Under the pieces are notes generated by a model. That model had not been told where the DNA came from and made no database searches. It worked only from the letters and a program-made list of their open reading frames with translations. Below, one piece after another: positions 24,953 through 34,681 of a stretch of 64,000 nucleotides of DNA. Positions within the stretch are counted from its first letter, which is position 1, and every line of letters begins with the position of its first letter. A program made the position numbers and the translations under genes. The DNA is from Acidimicrobiales bacterium (GTDB taxonomy: Bacteria; Actinomycetota; Acidimicrobiia; Acidimicrobiales; Aldehydirespiratoraceae), in assembly GCA_029246685.1 (NCBI GenBank), contig JAQWMR010000010.1, positions 186,001 through 250,000 on the forward strand, in the 5' to 3' direction.

Positions 24953-25816
24953 CCGCACGTGACGCGGCCCCGTGACATCTCGGCGATCGACACGCTGATC
25001 GGGTTCCGCTCGCCAGCCGATGTCGATCGCAACCCGGCCAACGTTCGCGAGTCGCAGCGGGGCGACAAGCACCCGGCGGACTACATTTACAACGACATCC
25101 CCGAGGTGGCGCGGCCTGGTGACGACGACGCGGCGGTGATCGCCGACACCCTCGCGGCGATGGACGCGAACGACGTCGGCGTTGGTCTCATCGCGCTGAC
25201 TCACCCCGCGGCCGCGCCGGCCGCGCTCACCTTCCCGGACCGGTTCGCGTTGTCGAGCCATGTCGACGCGACCGACGTCGTCGGTGCGGTCCGCCAGATT
25301 CGGGCTGAGCACGCCGACCACGGCACCCGAGCGGTCAGTGCGTTCCCGGCCGGCACGTCGCCTCAGATCCGGTTGGACGACGCGCAGTGGTACCCGGTCT
25401 ACGCGACCTGCGTAGAGCTCGGCCTCCCGTTCCTCGCGACCGCCGGTGTGCCCGGCCCGCGCGTCCCCATGGACGTGCAGCATGTCGAGGCGATCGATCG
25501 CGTGATGTACGACTTCCCTGAGCTCGTCTTCGTGATGCGCCATGGCGGCGAACCCTGGGAGGCGCTCGCGGTGAAGCTCATGCTCAAGTGGCCCGGGTTG
25601 CACTACTCGACATCTGCTTTCGCGCCGAAGCACTACCCCTCGGCGATCGTCGACTACGCCAACACCCGTGGGGCCGAAAAGGTGCTCTACGGCGGCTATC
25701 ACCCGTTCGCGTTGGAGCTCGATCGAATCTTCGCGGAGATGGACGACGTGCCCTTCCGCGACCACGTGTGGGAGCCGTTCCTCCGCGGCAATGCCGCCCG
25801 AATCCTCGGCCTCTGA
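24950..25816 (+). CDS. Amidohydrolase_2 family protein, copy 2
   Basis: A 288-residue amidohydrolase-like TIM barrel, starting at ATG 24950 (MPHVTRPRDISAIDTLIGF). The family's usual N-terminal DxHxH motif is replaced by AIDTLIGF. Later features are FVMRHGGEPWE near 185 and YSTSAFAPKHYP near 215, with a C-terminal FLRGNAARILGL that is typical of the family. Lacking part of the metal site, it may bind metal differently or be non-hydrolytic. It is shorter than copies 1 and 3. No clear operon partner. Confidence 0.75.
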   Translation: MPHVTRPRDISAIDTLIGFRSPADVDRNPANVRESQRGDKHPADYIYNDIPEVARPGDDDAAVIADTLAAMDANDVGVGLIALTHPAAAPAALTFPDRFALSSHVDATDVVGAVRQIRAEHADHGTRAVSAFPAGTSPQIRLDDAQWYPVYATCVELGLPFLATAGVPGPRVPMDVQHVEAIDRVMYDFPELVFVMRHGGEPWEALAVKLMLKWPGLHYSTSAFAPKHYPSAIVDYANTRGAEKVLYGGYHPFALELDRIFAEMDDVPFRDHVWEPFLRGNAARILGL

Positions 25817-25825
25817 GCCAGCGGC

Positions 25826-26419
25826 TCACCACACGCCAGGGATGAACCGGTTCGTGTCCGCGACGTAGGCGTCATAGGACTCGCCGAGCTGTTAGGCCAG
25901 CACCGACTCCTCCACGTGGATGACGTAGAGCAGCCCGACGAGCGCCGGCACCGACGTGAGTGCGATCGATGGCCACGTCCCGAGAGCGACGCCGAATCCG
26001 ATGTAGCTGACGAGGATGCCGAGATAGATCGGGTGGCGGAGCCAGCGATACGGACCGTCCCGGATCAGGTCGTGCTCCGCCTTCGCGGTGACGACCGGAT
26101 GGAACCAGCGGCCGAGCACCCGGCGGGCCCACGCACGAAAGGCGAAGCCGGCGATCATCAGTGCCACCCCTAGCCAGAGGACGAGCGGTCGAGCGCCGAT
26201 CACGCCGATGTCGACCCACAGCGCCCAGGCCGTCGCCGTCGTGTTGCATGTGATGGTGATGACGACGAAGAACGCATCCGAGTGGCGATCGTCGACATGG
26301 TCGTCCTCGCGTCGATCGATGTCGCGGTAGCCCGTCCACGTCTGGTAGCAGAGAATCGCTACGAAGAGCCCGGCGACGAGCGCGAACGCCCACACCTCGT
26401 CGGAGACCAGCGGGCTCAC
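25826..26419 (-). pseudogene. Isoprenylcysteine carboxylmethyltransferase-like (ICMT) membrane protein, interrupted near the end
   Basis: A membrane methyltransferase-like protein with four to five helices and the diagnostic segment RDGPYRWLRHPIYLG, which binds SAM in the ICMT/PEMT superfamily. The frame runs from GTG 26419, which overlaps the VOC stop (GTGA), and meets TAA at 25892-25894 after HVEESVLA. The same frame then continues with QLGESYDAY and a NRFIPGVW end, exactly the C-terminal shape of the family. The TAA removes the last 21 residues, which carry conserved positions, so activity is doubtful. Confidence 0.8.
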
Positions 26420-26795
26420 GGCATCTCGCCGCCGAGACAGAACTCGTTGCCCTCCGGGTCACGAAGGACGACGTTGCGGTAGTCGGCCGCGATCTCGGGG
26501 TCGAACTCCTCCTCCCAAGCGATGGTCGCCCCCAGCCCCTGGAGGCGACCATCTCGGCGTCGAGCTCCTCGAGCGATCCGGCGCCGCAGCCAAGGTGGAG
26601 CCGGTTCTTCACCTGCTTGTCCTCCGGCACTCGGATGAACTCGAGGTAGACGCCGCCGCCGGACGGTCCGCAGATCGCGCCGCTGCGGCCCTCCATCTCG
26701 GCGACCCCGCCCCACCCAAGGGCCTCGTTCCAGAACTCTGCGAGGGCGCGCGGCTCGGCACAGTCGACCGTCACGCACGTGATGCCGATGCTCAT
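26416..26795 (-). pseudogene. VOC (glyoxalase-fold) protein with a frameshift
   Basis: A glyoxalase/bleomycin-resistance-fold protein of about 126 residues. The N-terminal module reads ITCVTVDCAEPRALAEFWNEALGW and the C-terminal module ADYRNVVLRDPEGNEFCLGG, both typical. A one-base frameshift near 26540-26548 separates them. ATG 26795 overlaps the CaiB stop (ATGA) and its stop overlaps the ICMT start, so all three were translated as one coupled operon. Possible sequence error or decay. Confidence 0.82.
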
Positions 26796-28042
26796 GTGAC
26801 GGCGCCCTTCACCTTCAGCTCGATGACCTCGTCCATGTCCATGCCGAGGTCACCGGTGAGGATGTCGTCGCCGTGCTCGTTGAATCCGGGCGCTCGTCCG
26901 ACCGGGCTGGGCGCCCCGTTGAACTGCACGGGTGTGGTGACGAGTTTGAACGGCACCCCGGCCTCGTTTTCGAGGTCCTGCACGTAGTCGTTCGCAATGG
27001 ACTGGGGATCGTCGATGATCTCGAGCGAGTCGAGGACCGGCGTCCACTGGCCGTTGAAGTCGGCGAGATCTCGCCGCACCTCATCGAGCGTCCGCGTGAC
27101 TATGAACTCGTCGACGACGGCCTTCGCCTCGTTCGCATTGGCGGTCAGTGCTTCGTGCGTCACGAACCGCTCGTCGGCGATCAGCTCCTCGCGACCGATC
27201 ACCCCACAGAACTCCTGCCAGTACTGGAGGGGTTGCAGACAGGTGATGTTCACCGTGCGTCCATCGGAAGTGGGAAACGTGCCGAGGAGCGGATTGAAGA
27301 CCATGCCGGCCAGGTCGAACGGCCGCCAGGCGGTGCCGTTCACGTGGCTCATCGCGATGCCCGATGCCATGGCCCACATGCCGGTGGCGAGCAGTGAGAC
27401 CTCGAGCGACTGCGGCTCGCCGGTGCGCTCCCGCTTCAGGAGCGCGGCCGAGATCCCGCCGGCGATCGTCATCGCGCCCATCGAGTCGCCGTAGGCCGGC
27501 CCGGGCTGGCTCGGCATGCGTTCGTCGTCCACGTACCAGGCGCCCATCGCCGCGCCGGACCGGCACCAGAAGGAAGTCATGTCGTAGCCGCCGCGGTCGC
27601 CCTCCGGGCCCTTGGGCCCCCAGGCAGTGCCGGCCGCGTAGATGATCGACGGATTGTGCTCCCGGACCTCGGCCTCGGTAATGTGCAGATTCTCGCGGAC
27701 GACCGGCGGTTTGTTGACGAGGAAGACGTCGCTCATCGCGATCAGCCGGTTGAGGACGCCGAGACCCTCGTCGGTCTGGAGATCGAGCCCGAGGCTGCGC
27801 TTGCCCCGGTTGGCGTGCTCCATAATGGCGTGGACGTCGCCGCTCAGGTCCACCGCTCCGCTCGAGCCCAGGCCGCGGGCTGCGTCGCCCCGAACGGCGT
27901 GCTCGATCTTGATCACGTCCGCGCCCCAGTCGCTGAGGATCGCGGTGGCCGCCGGGACGAAGGTGTGGTCCGCCACCTCGAGGATGCGGATGCCGTCCAT
28001 CACGCCGGTGCTCGCTGAACCAGTGTTCGCAGAAGATGTCAT
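26792..28042 (-). CDS. CaiB/BaiF family CoA-transferase
   Basis: A 416-residue class III CoA-transferase, which moves CoA between acids without ATP. It begins MDGIRILEVADHTFVPAAT near residue 15, followed by DWGADVIKIEH, the NRGKRSLGLDL motif near 80 and a catalytic-Asp region near 170 (GGYDMTSFW). The C-terminal GRAPGFNEHGDDIL is standard. ATG 28042 is chosen; longer frames lie in the divergent carbonic anhydrase promoter. First gene of the CaiB-VOC-ICMT operon. The CoA donor/acceptor pair is unknown. Confidence 0.88.
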   Translation of the reverse strand: MTSSANTGSASTGVMDGIRILEVADHTFVPAATAILSDWGADVIKIEHAVRGDAARGLGSSGAVDLSGDVHAIMEHANRGKRSLGLDLQTDEGLGVLNRLIAMSDVFLVNKPPVVRENLHITEAEVREHNPSIIYAAGTAWGPKGPEGDRGGYDMTSFWCRSGAAMGAWYVDDERMPSQPGPAYGDSMGAMTIAGGISAALLKRERTGEPQSLEVSLLATGMWAMASGIAMSHVNGTAWRPFDLAGMVFNPLLGTFPTSDGRTVNITCLQPLQYWQEFCGVIGREELIADERFVTHEALTANANEAKAVVDEFIVTRTLDEVRRDLADFNGQWTPVLDSLEIIDDPQSIANDYVQDLENEAGVPFKLVTTPVQFNGAPSPVGRAPGFNEHGDDILTGDLGMDMDEVIELKVKGAVT

Positions 28043-28087
28043 GGCCCATGTTCGTTCGCGGGGCCAGGCCGGGTAAAGCTGTTGTCC

Positions 28088-28600
28088 ATGAGCGACGACT
28101 TCGAGCCGAACGCCGACCGCTTCCTCGAGGCGGACGAGCGGTGGGCGAAGCAACTCGACCCGTCCCGCATTCCCGGCGCGCCGAGCAAGCGCGTCGCCGT
28201 GGTTGCTTGCATGGACTGCCGCCTACCGGTCGAGTCGATCCTCGGCATCGAGCCTGGCGAGGCCCACGTGATCCGCAACGCGGGTGGTGTCCTCACCGAT
28301 GACGTCATTCGGTCGCTCACGCTCTCCCAGCGAGCGCTCGGCACGCGCGAGATCGTGTTGATCCACCACACCGACTGCGGGCTGCAAAAGGTGACGGCGG
28401 ACGAGTTCGTCGAAGATTTGGAGGCCGACACCGGCGTCCGGCCGGACTGGATCCTCGGCGCGTTCGACGACCCGTTCGACGACACGGCCGAGTCGATGGC
28501 TGCGCTCGCGGACTCGCCGTTTCTTCCGCACACGGACCACATCCGTGGCTTCGTCTACGACGTCGACACCGGCAAGCTCCACGAGGTCACGACGGACTGA
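28088..28600 (+). CDS. Beta-class carbonic anhydrase
   Basis: A 170-residue zinc enzyme interconverting CO2 and bicarbonate in the cytosol. Zinc ligands are visible as Cys and Asp/Arg in ACMDCRLP near residue 38 and His/Cys in HHTDCGLQ near 95, with the RNAGG motif between them. The small size fits the short beta-CA clade. Start ATG 28088 is 45 bases from the divergent CaiB start. Confidence 0.9.
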   Translation: MSDDFEPNADRFLEADERWAKQLDPSRIPGAPSKRVAVVACMDCRLPVESILGIEPGEAHVIRNAGGVLTDDVIRSLTLSQRALGTREIVLIHHTDCGLQKVTADEFVEDLEADTGVRPDWILGAFDDPFDDTAESMAALADSPFLPHTDHIRGFVYDVDTGKLHEVTTD

Positions 28601-28628
28601 ACCGCCGCCGCCGACGGGAGCGCCGCGC

Positions 28629-29998
28629 TCAGCCGCCGAAGTACTCGACGCCCTCGATGACGGCTGTCTCCTGCGACGCGTCGACCGCCCGGAAGTACTG
28701 CCGATCGAGCTCGGAGCTGAAACCCTGGGCGGTGAGGATCTCGGCCACGTCGACGACGATGATGTCGGTTTCGGATTGCAAGAGCACGATCACCGAGTCC
28801 GCTGACTCGTAGAGGATCGATGCCGGAATCGGCTCAAGGTCGTTGGGGAACCTCGTTCGGCACTCACCGACGGAGTCGGCGCCGCCCGCGTCGTACTGGA
28901 GGATCCAACACCGGTCCGCGGCCGGCTTGGGAAGGATGATGCCGAGCGCCAACTCGGTCCCGTTGTCGAAGAGGTAGATCGGGAGCGAACGACCGTCGGA
29001 CAGCGTCAGCCGAAATGTCGGCGGCTCCTGTTGCTGGTCATCGGACGTCGTCGTCTCGTCGGCGTCCGATTCGTTGTTGTCCTGCGCGACCGTGCCCGTG
29101 TTCGTCGCACCCGTGGCGTTCGAGTCGGTTCCGATCGTTGACTCGACCTACGCTTCGGCGCCTCGTGGACCGGGCTTGTCGCGGGTGTATCCGTTGGTTG
29201 CCAGCATGACGACGCCGATGACGAGGACAGCGATTGGGACGAGCGCCAGCGCGGCGGGAAGACCGGTGACGAGTCGCTGGTGGCGCACACCGCGCATCCA
29301 GAGCAGGAGCCACGGGGCGGCAACCATCACCCCGAGCCAGAAAATTGCGCCCAGCGCAGCGATCCGACCGTACGGTTCGTCGCCGGCGAAGAGGCCGAGA
29401 ACGCCCACCGCAACCCCACCGACGATCAGCGCGAGTGTCGGCAGCATCACGAGCGGCGGCAGCATCCGGTAGAGAACCAGCATCATCCGGGCCCAGCCGC
29501 CGACTGCGAACACGATGCCGAGCGCCAACAGGACGAGGCCGGCCCGCGACTCTGCCCCGTCGAGGAGCGCGATGACGCCGAGCGCGCCGAAGACGCCGGC
29601 CAGCAGAAAGAACAACCACCAGAGCCAATTCGGCGGGATGAGTCGGACCGTTGCCCGTCGGCCCCACCTGCCGAAGTAGCCGAGCATGAGGAACACCCAG
29701 AACAGCGCCACCGGCACCAGGAGAAGGAGGGCGATGGCGACGCGCGGGGTTTCTCCCACCAGAGGAACACGAGGATCAGCGCGGCGATCCCGACCGCCAG
29801 GCCGAGGAGCGCGCCGAACGAACCGCAGAGGACGGGCGCCGGGCACTTCCGGCAGTTCGGCTCGGGTAGCTCGGCCTCTGGTACAGCGCACGGGCAGTCC
29901 GGACCGCAGGGGCAGACACCGCCGAGCTCACAGATCGCCGGCAGGGCCGGGCACTCGCAGTTGGCCGCCGTCTCGCAGTGCGCACACGCCAGGAGCTC
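28629..29998 (-). pseudogene. Cys-rich N-terminus plus multi-helix membrane protein, decayed
   Basis: Reading leftward from about 29998, the first frame has about ten cysteines in 60 residues (pairs such as CAHC, CPCGPDC, CRKC), suggesting metal-binding knuckles, then a membrane helix ending FLWWEKPR. A one-base shift near 29735 leads to five or six more helices (VAIALLLLVPVALFWVFL onward), an acidic Thr-rich linker, and a soluble C-terminal domain of about 130 residues. An in-frame TAG at 29148-29150 cuts the linker. No ATG, GTG or TTG opens the Cys-rich frame after its upstream stop. I do not recognise the family. Confidence 0.6.
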
Positions 29999-30058
29999 AG
30001 GTCTAGTGCAACCGATGGTGTCCTAGAAACCTCGCGACGGCGCTACCCGCCGGCCAGG

Positions 30059-31537
30059 TCAGCCGCGGTCGGCGAGGTCGTACTCGGCCATGAAGTAGGG
30101 GTGATCGGGGTCGAACTCGGTGAGGGTGACCGGGTCGTCGACCTTGCCGATCTCGCGTCCGCCGGTGGCGGGGATGCCGAGTCGTTCGTCGCCGAGGTCG
30201 GATCGGGCCGTCTCGATCAGGGCGGTGAGCTCGGTGACCACACCCGGGTTGGACTCGGCGAGGTCAGTGGTCTCGGCGATGTCGGCGTCGAGGTCGTAGA
30301 GCCGCACGAGGTCCTCGCCGCCCTTGCGAACGTGGAGCTTCCAGCGCCCGACCCGCACCGCGTCGATCGTGGTCCCCATCATGTAGAAGAAGGGCCGATC
30401 CCCGCCGGCAGAGCCGTCACTGTCGAGCCCGAGTTCTGCCGACAGGTCCACGCCGTCGACGATGCGATCGGTCGGGACGTCGGCGCCGCAGGCTTGGGCG
30501 ATCGTGGGGTAGAGGTCGATCTGGGCGGCGACCGCCGACGACGTCCCCGCGGGGACGTGACCGTGCCAACGCACGATGCACGGCACCCGCTGACCGCCTT
30601 CCCAGGTGGTGCCTTTCGATCCTCGAAGCGGCGCGTTGGAGCCGGATCCGCCGGACTCGATGGCGAGGGCGCCGTTGTCGCTGGTGAAGATCACGATGGT
30701 GTCGTCGTCGATGCCGGCCGCTGCGAGCTCGGCGAAGATCACGCCGGTGACCCAGTCGACGCATTCGACGGCGGCGCCATAGTCGCCGTTCTGCGACGCC
30801 TTCTTGAACCGCTCCTGCACATAGATCGGCAGGTGGACGTACATGTGGGCGAGATATAGGAAGAACGGCGTTCCGGCGCTCGACTCACGCCGGATGAAGC
30901 GCACAGCTTGCTCGAGGTAGCGGTTGGTGAGCGAGGCCTGATCCGGCTGCGCCTCGATCACCTCCACTGTGTCGGCCGTGGACTCGACGAGGGGGAGCGG
31001 CGGGCGGATCCACGGTTCGTCCATCCCCATGTCGCGGAGCATCTCTTCGATCTGCTCAGGTGTGAAGCCGTGGACGCGCTCGCCTTCGACCTGGCGACCC
31101 ATGTCGTTCGAGTAGGGGATGCCGTAGTACTCGTCGAAGCCATGGTTGGTGGGCAGGAAGTCGGGCTGGTCACCCAGGTGCCACTTTCCGACGAGCTTGG
31201 TGGCGTAGCCGGCATCGGACAGCAGCCGAGCGATCGTGATCTCGGACGGGTTCAGCCCGACCGACCATCCGGGGAACAGCACGCCACCGAGCCCGCCGGA
31301 GGCCTTGCCCCCGAATCCGACCCGTAGCGGGTAGCAGCCGGTCATGAGTGCAGCTCGAGACGGTGAGCACACCGGCGATGTCGCGTAGAAGTCCGTGAAG
31401 CGGACCCCTTCGGCGGCCATGCGGTCCAGATGCGGCGTGCGGTTCAGCTCCGAGCCGTAGCATGCGAGGTCGCCGTACCCGAGGTCGTCGCAGTTGATCA
31501 GGATGACGTTGGGTTTCGTGGGCTGTCCGGACGGCAC
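30059..31537 (-). CDS. Arylsulfatase-type sulfatase, copy 1
   Basis: A 492-residue alkaline-phosphatase-superfamily sulfatase. NCDDLGYGD near 15 gives the first metal Asp pair, VCSPSRAALMTG near 55 is the C-x-P-x-R sequence whose Cys becomes formylglycine, GKWHLG near 118 and FTSDNGA near 285 are the other active-site motifs. It would cleave a sulfate ester. No signal peptide is visible, implying a cytosolic or atypically exported enzyme. No formylglycine-generating enzyme is in the window. Single gene. Confidence 0.9.
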   Translation of the reverse strand: MPSGQPTKPNVILINCDDLGYGDLACYGSELNRTPHLDRMAAEGVRFTDFYATSPVCSPSRAALMTGCYPLRVGFGGKASGGLGGVLFPGWSVGLNPSEITIARLLSDAGYATKLVGKWHLGDQPDFLPTNHGFDEYYGIPYSNDMGRQVEGERVHGFTPEQIEEMLRDMGMDEPWIRPPLPLVESTADTVEVIEAQPDQASLTNRYLEQAVRFIRRESSAGTPFFLYLAHMYVHLPIYVQERFKKASQNGDYGAAVECVDWVTGVIFAELAAAGIDDDTIVIFTSDNGALAIESGGSGSNAPLRGSKGTTWEGGQRVPCIVRWHGHVPAGTSSAVAAQIDLYPTIAQACGADVPTDRIVDGVDLSAELGLDSDGSAGGDRPFFYMMGTTIDAVRVGRWKLHVRKGGEDLVRLYDLDADIAETTDLAESNPGVVTELTALIETARSDLGDERLGIPATGGREIGKVDDPVTLTEFDPDHPYFMAEYDLADRG

Positions 31538-31558
31538 GAAGCCATCATGACCGGCGGG

Positions 31559-32460
31559 CTACGAGATGGTGAAAACCGTCGGGTAGTTGGCGTTGGCGAA
31601 GGCCAGCCAGACGTGGTCGCCGGAAGCGTTCGTCGGAGCGATCTTGACGAGCAGGCCCCGATTCGCGTCGAGCAATGTGTTCACCGGGCCGGTTGTGATC
31701 GTCACCTTGCCGAAGTCCGAACCGAACTCGGACTGATCGAACGTGGCGCTGCCACTCGCGAGCAGATTGCAGTCGGTCTTGTTGGCGGCGCAGTCGTAAA
31801 CACCGAGCACAAGCGTTGCCGACTTGTTGACATCGAAGTCCTTTGTCGCCGCCGGCCGGGGCGAGCGGGAGTGTCGCTCGGATGCGCTGGTCCGCGGCGG
31901 TGGTGGCCAGCGTGGTCCAGCCGCCGAAGCTGTGGCCGGACATGCCGACGGACGCCGATGCGCCCGTCACGCCGAACTCGCCGGCGAGGAGCCCGTCGAG
32001 CGTCGTCGTGGAGTCGTCGACCCGCTGGCGGCCGGTTGCGAGCGTGTACTCGGCCGTATCGTCCGGCGCCCCGATTCCCATCGCCCAGCCGAAGACCTCA
32101 GGCGTGGTGGTGCCGACGTGGTTCGGAGCGGCGACGACGTAGCCGTGGCTGACGAGATGGGTGGCGAGGTGAGTGCTCTGGCGACGGTGACCGGCGAAGC
32201 CGTGGCTGAAGATGATCGCGGGTGCAGTTCCCGTCGTGGCCTCGATGGAGGGCTGCGCGTCGCGGACCGCGGCTTGTGGGGAGGCCGGAAGGCTGGGGAT
32301 CAGCGAGTAGGTGTCCTGCATCGCGGGATCGAGGTCTTTCCCGAGATTGCTGTCCCGCGCCGGGCACCAGACCTCAACGGGAATCGACGGGCTTGCACTG
32401 CCGCCGCGGCTGGCCGGAGACACCTCGAACTAGCGGACGCCTACCGGGTGGGGCCCACAT
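31559..32460 (-). pseudogene. PAF-acetylhydrolase-like alpha/beta hydrolase joined to an unrelated tail, decayed
   Basis: The N-terminal part reads HPVGVR, an in-frame TAG at 32430-32432, then FEV and VEVWCPARD. IIFSHGFAGHR near the oxyanion and SGHSFGGWTT with the nucleophile follow, matching dienelactone/PAF-acetylhydrolase-like enzymes. After LPLAPAG the frame shifts (about 31850), and the remaining 95 residues (DFDVNKSATLVLGVYDC onward) are a beta-rich secreted-type tail without the hydrolase's acid and His segments. There is no start codon upstream of the TAG. It looks like a decayed product of deletion between two genes. Confidence 0.7.
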
Positions 32461-32537
32461 GAGAACGGGTCTTAGGTCATGGGCGTTCATTCTGCACGCA
32501 TTCGCTGTCAGCCGCGAGCCGAGCGTAAGGTCCGCGC

Positions 32538-33038
32538 ATGCCCGAGAAGCTCACTGCCCAGGAAACCGAAGCACTCGAGACGTACCGCGCCTACGTCGCC
32601 CAGCGGGAGAAGATCCAGGCGGGCGAGGCCGGATGGGACACGCTCGGCGAGTACTTCACCGACGACGCCGTCTTCATCGATCCGGCTTGGGGTCGAGTCG
32701 AGGGCATCGATGCGGTCCGGGAGTTCTTGGAAGAGTCGATGGTGGGGCTCGACGACTGGTCGTTCCCGGAGCGCTGGACGATGGTCGACGGCGACCGCGT
32801 GGTCACCATGTTCGAGCAGCTCATTCCCGGCGCCGACGGCGAGACCTACCAACAGGCCGGCATCTCCGTCCTCTACTACGCGGGCGACGGCAAGTTCTCC
32901 TACGAGATGGACCTCATGAACATGGGCCACATCAACCAGGACCTGAAGGCCGCGCAGTGGGCGCCGAAAGGCGATTTCAACATGCCGCCCCGCGTGCCGA
33001 CCCGCAGCTATGCCCGCCCGGGCGGCGAAGCCCTGTAG
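32538..33038 (+). CDS. SnoaL-like/NTF2-fold protein, copy 2
   Basis: A 166-residue NTF2-fold protein. The segments YFTDDAVFIDPAWGRVEGIDAVREFLEES and RVVTMFEQLIPG are typical of the SnoaL/limonene epoxide hydrolase-like branch. The C-terminus carries a Pro/Arg-rich tail. A clean ATG at 32538 follows AAGGTCC. It is convergent with the second nitroreductase, with no gap between their stops. Confidence 0.75.
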   Translation: MPEKLTAQETEALETYRAYVAQREKIQAGEAGWDTLGEYFTDDAVFIDPAWGRVEGIDAVREFLEESMVGLDDWSFPERWTMVDGDRVVTMFEQLIPGADGETYQQAGISVLYYAGDGKFSYEMDLMNMGHINQDLKAAQWAPKGDFNMPPRVPTRSYARPGGEAL

Positions 33039-33746
33039 CTAGAGAAACACCGCGACCTCGTCGAGTGGCTTGCGGGCGAGGTCCGGCACCTGCACCCCCG
33101 GAAGTGGGTGACCTACCGGGAACAGCACGAACGGACGCTCGGTCTCCGGTCGATCGAGAACACGCTGCAGGAAGCGCATGGGGCTCGGCGTGTGGGGCAG
33201 CGTGGCGAGACCCATCTGGTGCAGCGCGGTGACGAACATTCCGGCGGCGATGCCGACGCTCTCCTTCACGTAGTAGTGCGTCTTCTTCGATCCGTCGTCG
33301 GTCTCGCCGAAGCGCTGCTCGAAGAGCACGACGAGCCAGGGCGCGACCTCGAGGAACTCCTTGTGGTGGTCCGTGCCGAGCGGCGCGAGCGCGGCCTGCC
33401 ACTCCTCGTTCATCCGGTTGTCCAAGTAGTTCGTTCGCTCCTCCTCTTCGGCGGCCTCGCGGATCTGTTGCTTCACGTTGGGAGCGCTGATCGCGACGAA
33501 GGTCCACGGTTGCATGTGCGCACCAGACGGGGCGGTGGAAGCTGTGCAGATCGCTGTCTCGATGAGCTCGCGGGGGACAGGCCGGTCGTCGAACATCCGC
33601 ACGCTGCGGCGCCCGTCCATCAGCGCATGGAACGACAGCGCACGATCCCGCATCGTGTTGTCGTCGACGGGCTCGTGCGCGTGCACCACGAACGGGTGTG
33701 CGGCCGAGAGTTCCGGGCTCGGATACGGGTGCTCGTAGGTCGCCAT
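33039..33746 (-). CDS. Nitroreductase family FMN oxidoreductase, copy 2
   Basis: A 235-residue flavoprotein. MDGRRSVRMFDDRPVP and TASTAPSGAHMQPWTF supply FMN binding, and VGIAAGMFVTALHQMGL near 170 with LFPVGHPLPG are typical of the BluB/iodotyrosine deiodinase-like branch. A lid segment EERTNYLDNRMNEEW near 105 also matches iodotyrosine dehalogenase-type proteins, so reductive dehalogenation is one possibility among several. Single gene. Confidence 0.83.
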   Translation of the reverse strand: MATYEHPYPSPELSAAHPFVVHAHEPVDDNTMRDRALSFHALMDGRRSVRMFDDRPVPRELIETAICTASTAPSGAHMQPWTFVAISAPNVKQQIREAAEEEERTNYLDNRMNEEWQAALAPLGTDHHKEFLEVAPWLVVLFEQRFGETDDGSKKTHYYVKESVGIAAGMFVTALHQMGLATLPHTPSPMRFLQRVLDRPETERPFVLFPVGHPLPGVQVPDLARKPLDEVAVFL

Positions 33747-33910
33747 CGCGCCGACGCTAGGTCACACCGAGATCAGAAAGAACCTGCTGATGTCACCCGC
33801 GGGGCGATTCCACTCGTCTGTCAGGGTGAGGCCGGTTTTGACCAGGAGCGGCAAGGACCACATCGCAGCTGACGGCTCTGTGTTCGCTCGGCGTCCTCAT
33901 CGCGGTCGCG

Positions 33911-34663
33911 GTGATCCTCAGGGGTTGCGCCGTCGAGGTGAGACCTCCGGATGACGAGGGAGATACGTGGCGCACCCGCGCCCGAGCCGAGCTCGGCGCC
34001 GTCTGTGCCGCCGTCGCCGCGGGCGCCATCGGCGGACTGCTGGCGATCGGAATGGGCGGTCGCCTGATGATGCGGCTGCTGGCCGCTACCTCGCCAAATG
34101 CGACTGGCAGGCTCACTGATGCCGACGAGGTCGTCGGTGCGGTCACCGGCGGTGGGACCGGCTTCCTTCTTGCCGCGGGCACCTTCATCGGAGTCGTCGG
34201 CGCGATCGGCTACCTGAGCGCTCGTCGACTGCTTCCCGCCCGCAGCCTCGCGGCCGGCTTCGTTGGTGCCGGGATCGCCGGTGGTCTCCTCGCCCGGCCC
34301 AGTTGGTTGCTCGACCCGGAGAATCGCGACTTCGAGATCCTCGAACCGACCTGGTTCGCCGTGGCGCTGTTTATCGCCGTGATCGCCCTTGGTCCGCTCA
34401 CGATCGCGGTGCTGGTCGACCGCTGGGTGCTGACCTGGCCCAGGCCGAAGCTGTCCGTCCGCTGGATCGCCGGGATGCTCCCGTTGGCGCTCCTCGCTCC
34501 CATCCCGCCGCTACTGGTCGCAGTGCTGGCTGTCGTCGCCGTACGCGCCATACGTCTCCCGCGGCCTCCGGCTCTGACTCGATTCGGACGAGTGGCAGTC
34601 GTGGCCGCAGGCGGCACCGGCCTCGTCTGGATCGGCGCGAGCGGGGTCGCGATCCTCGTGTGA
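33911..34663 (+). CDS. Integral membrane protein of unknown function
   Basis: About 250 residues with roughly six hydrophobic helices, starting after a charged N-terminus (RPPDDEGDTWRTRARAELG). A small conserved-looking segment GMGGRLMMRLLAATSPNATGRLTDADE joins helices 1 and 2. I do not recognise a family. GTG 33911 is the first start after an in-frame TGA; GTG about 27 bases later is an alternative. The open frame upstream to the TGA is also hydrophobic, so a longer N-terminus cannot be excluded. Confidence 0.6.
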   Translation: MILRGCAVEVRPPDDEGDTWRTRARAELGAVCAAVAAGAIGGLLAIGMGGRLMMRLLAATSPNATGRLTDADEVVGAVTGGGTGFLLAAGTFIGVVGAIGYLSARRLLPARSLAAGFVGAGIAGGLLARPSWLLDPENRDFEILEPTWFAVALFIAVIALGPLTIAVLVDRWVLTWPRPKLSVRWIAGMLPLALLAPIPPLLVAVLAVVAVRAIRLPRPPALTRFGRVAVVAAGGTGLVWIGASGVAILV

Positions 34664-34681
34664 TCCGGATCGCCGGCTCAG

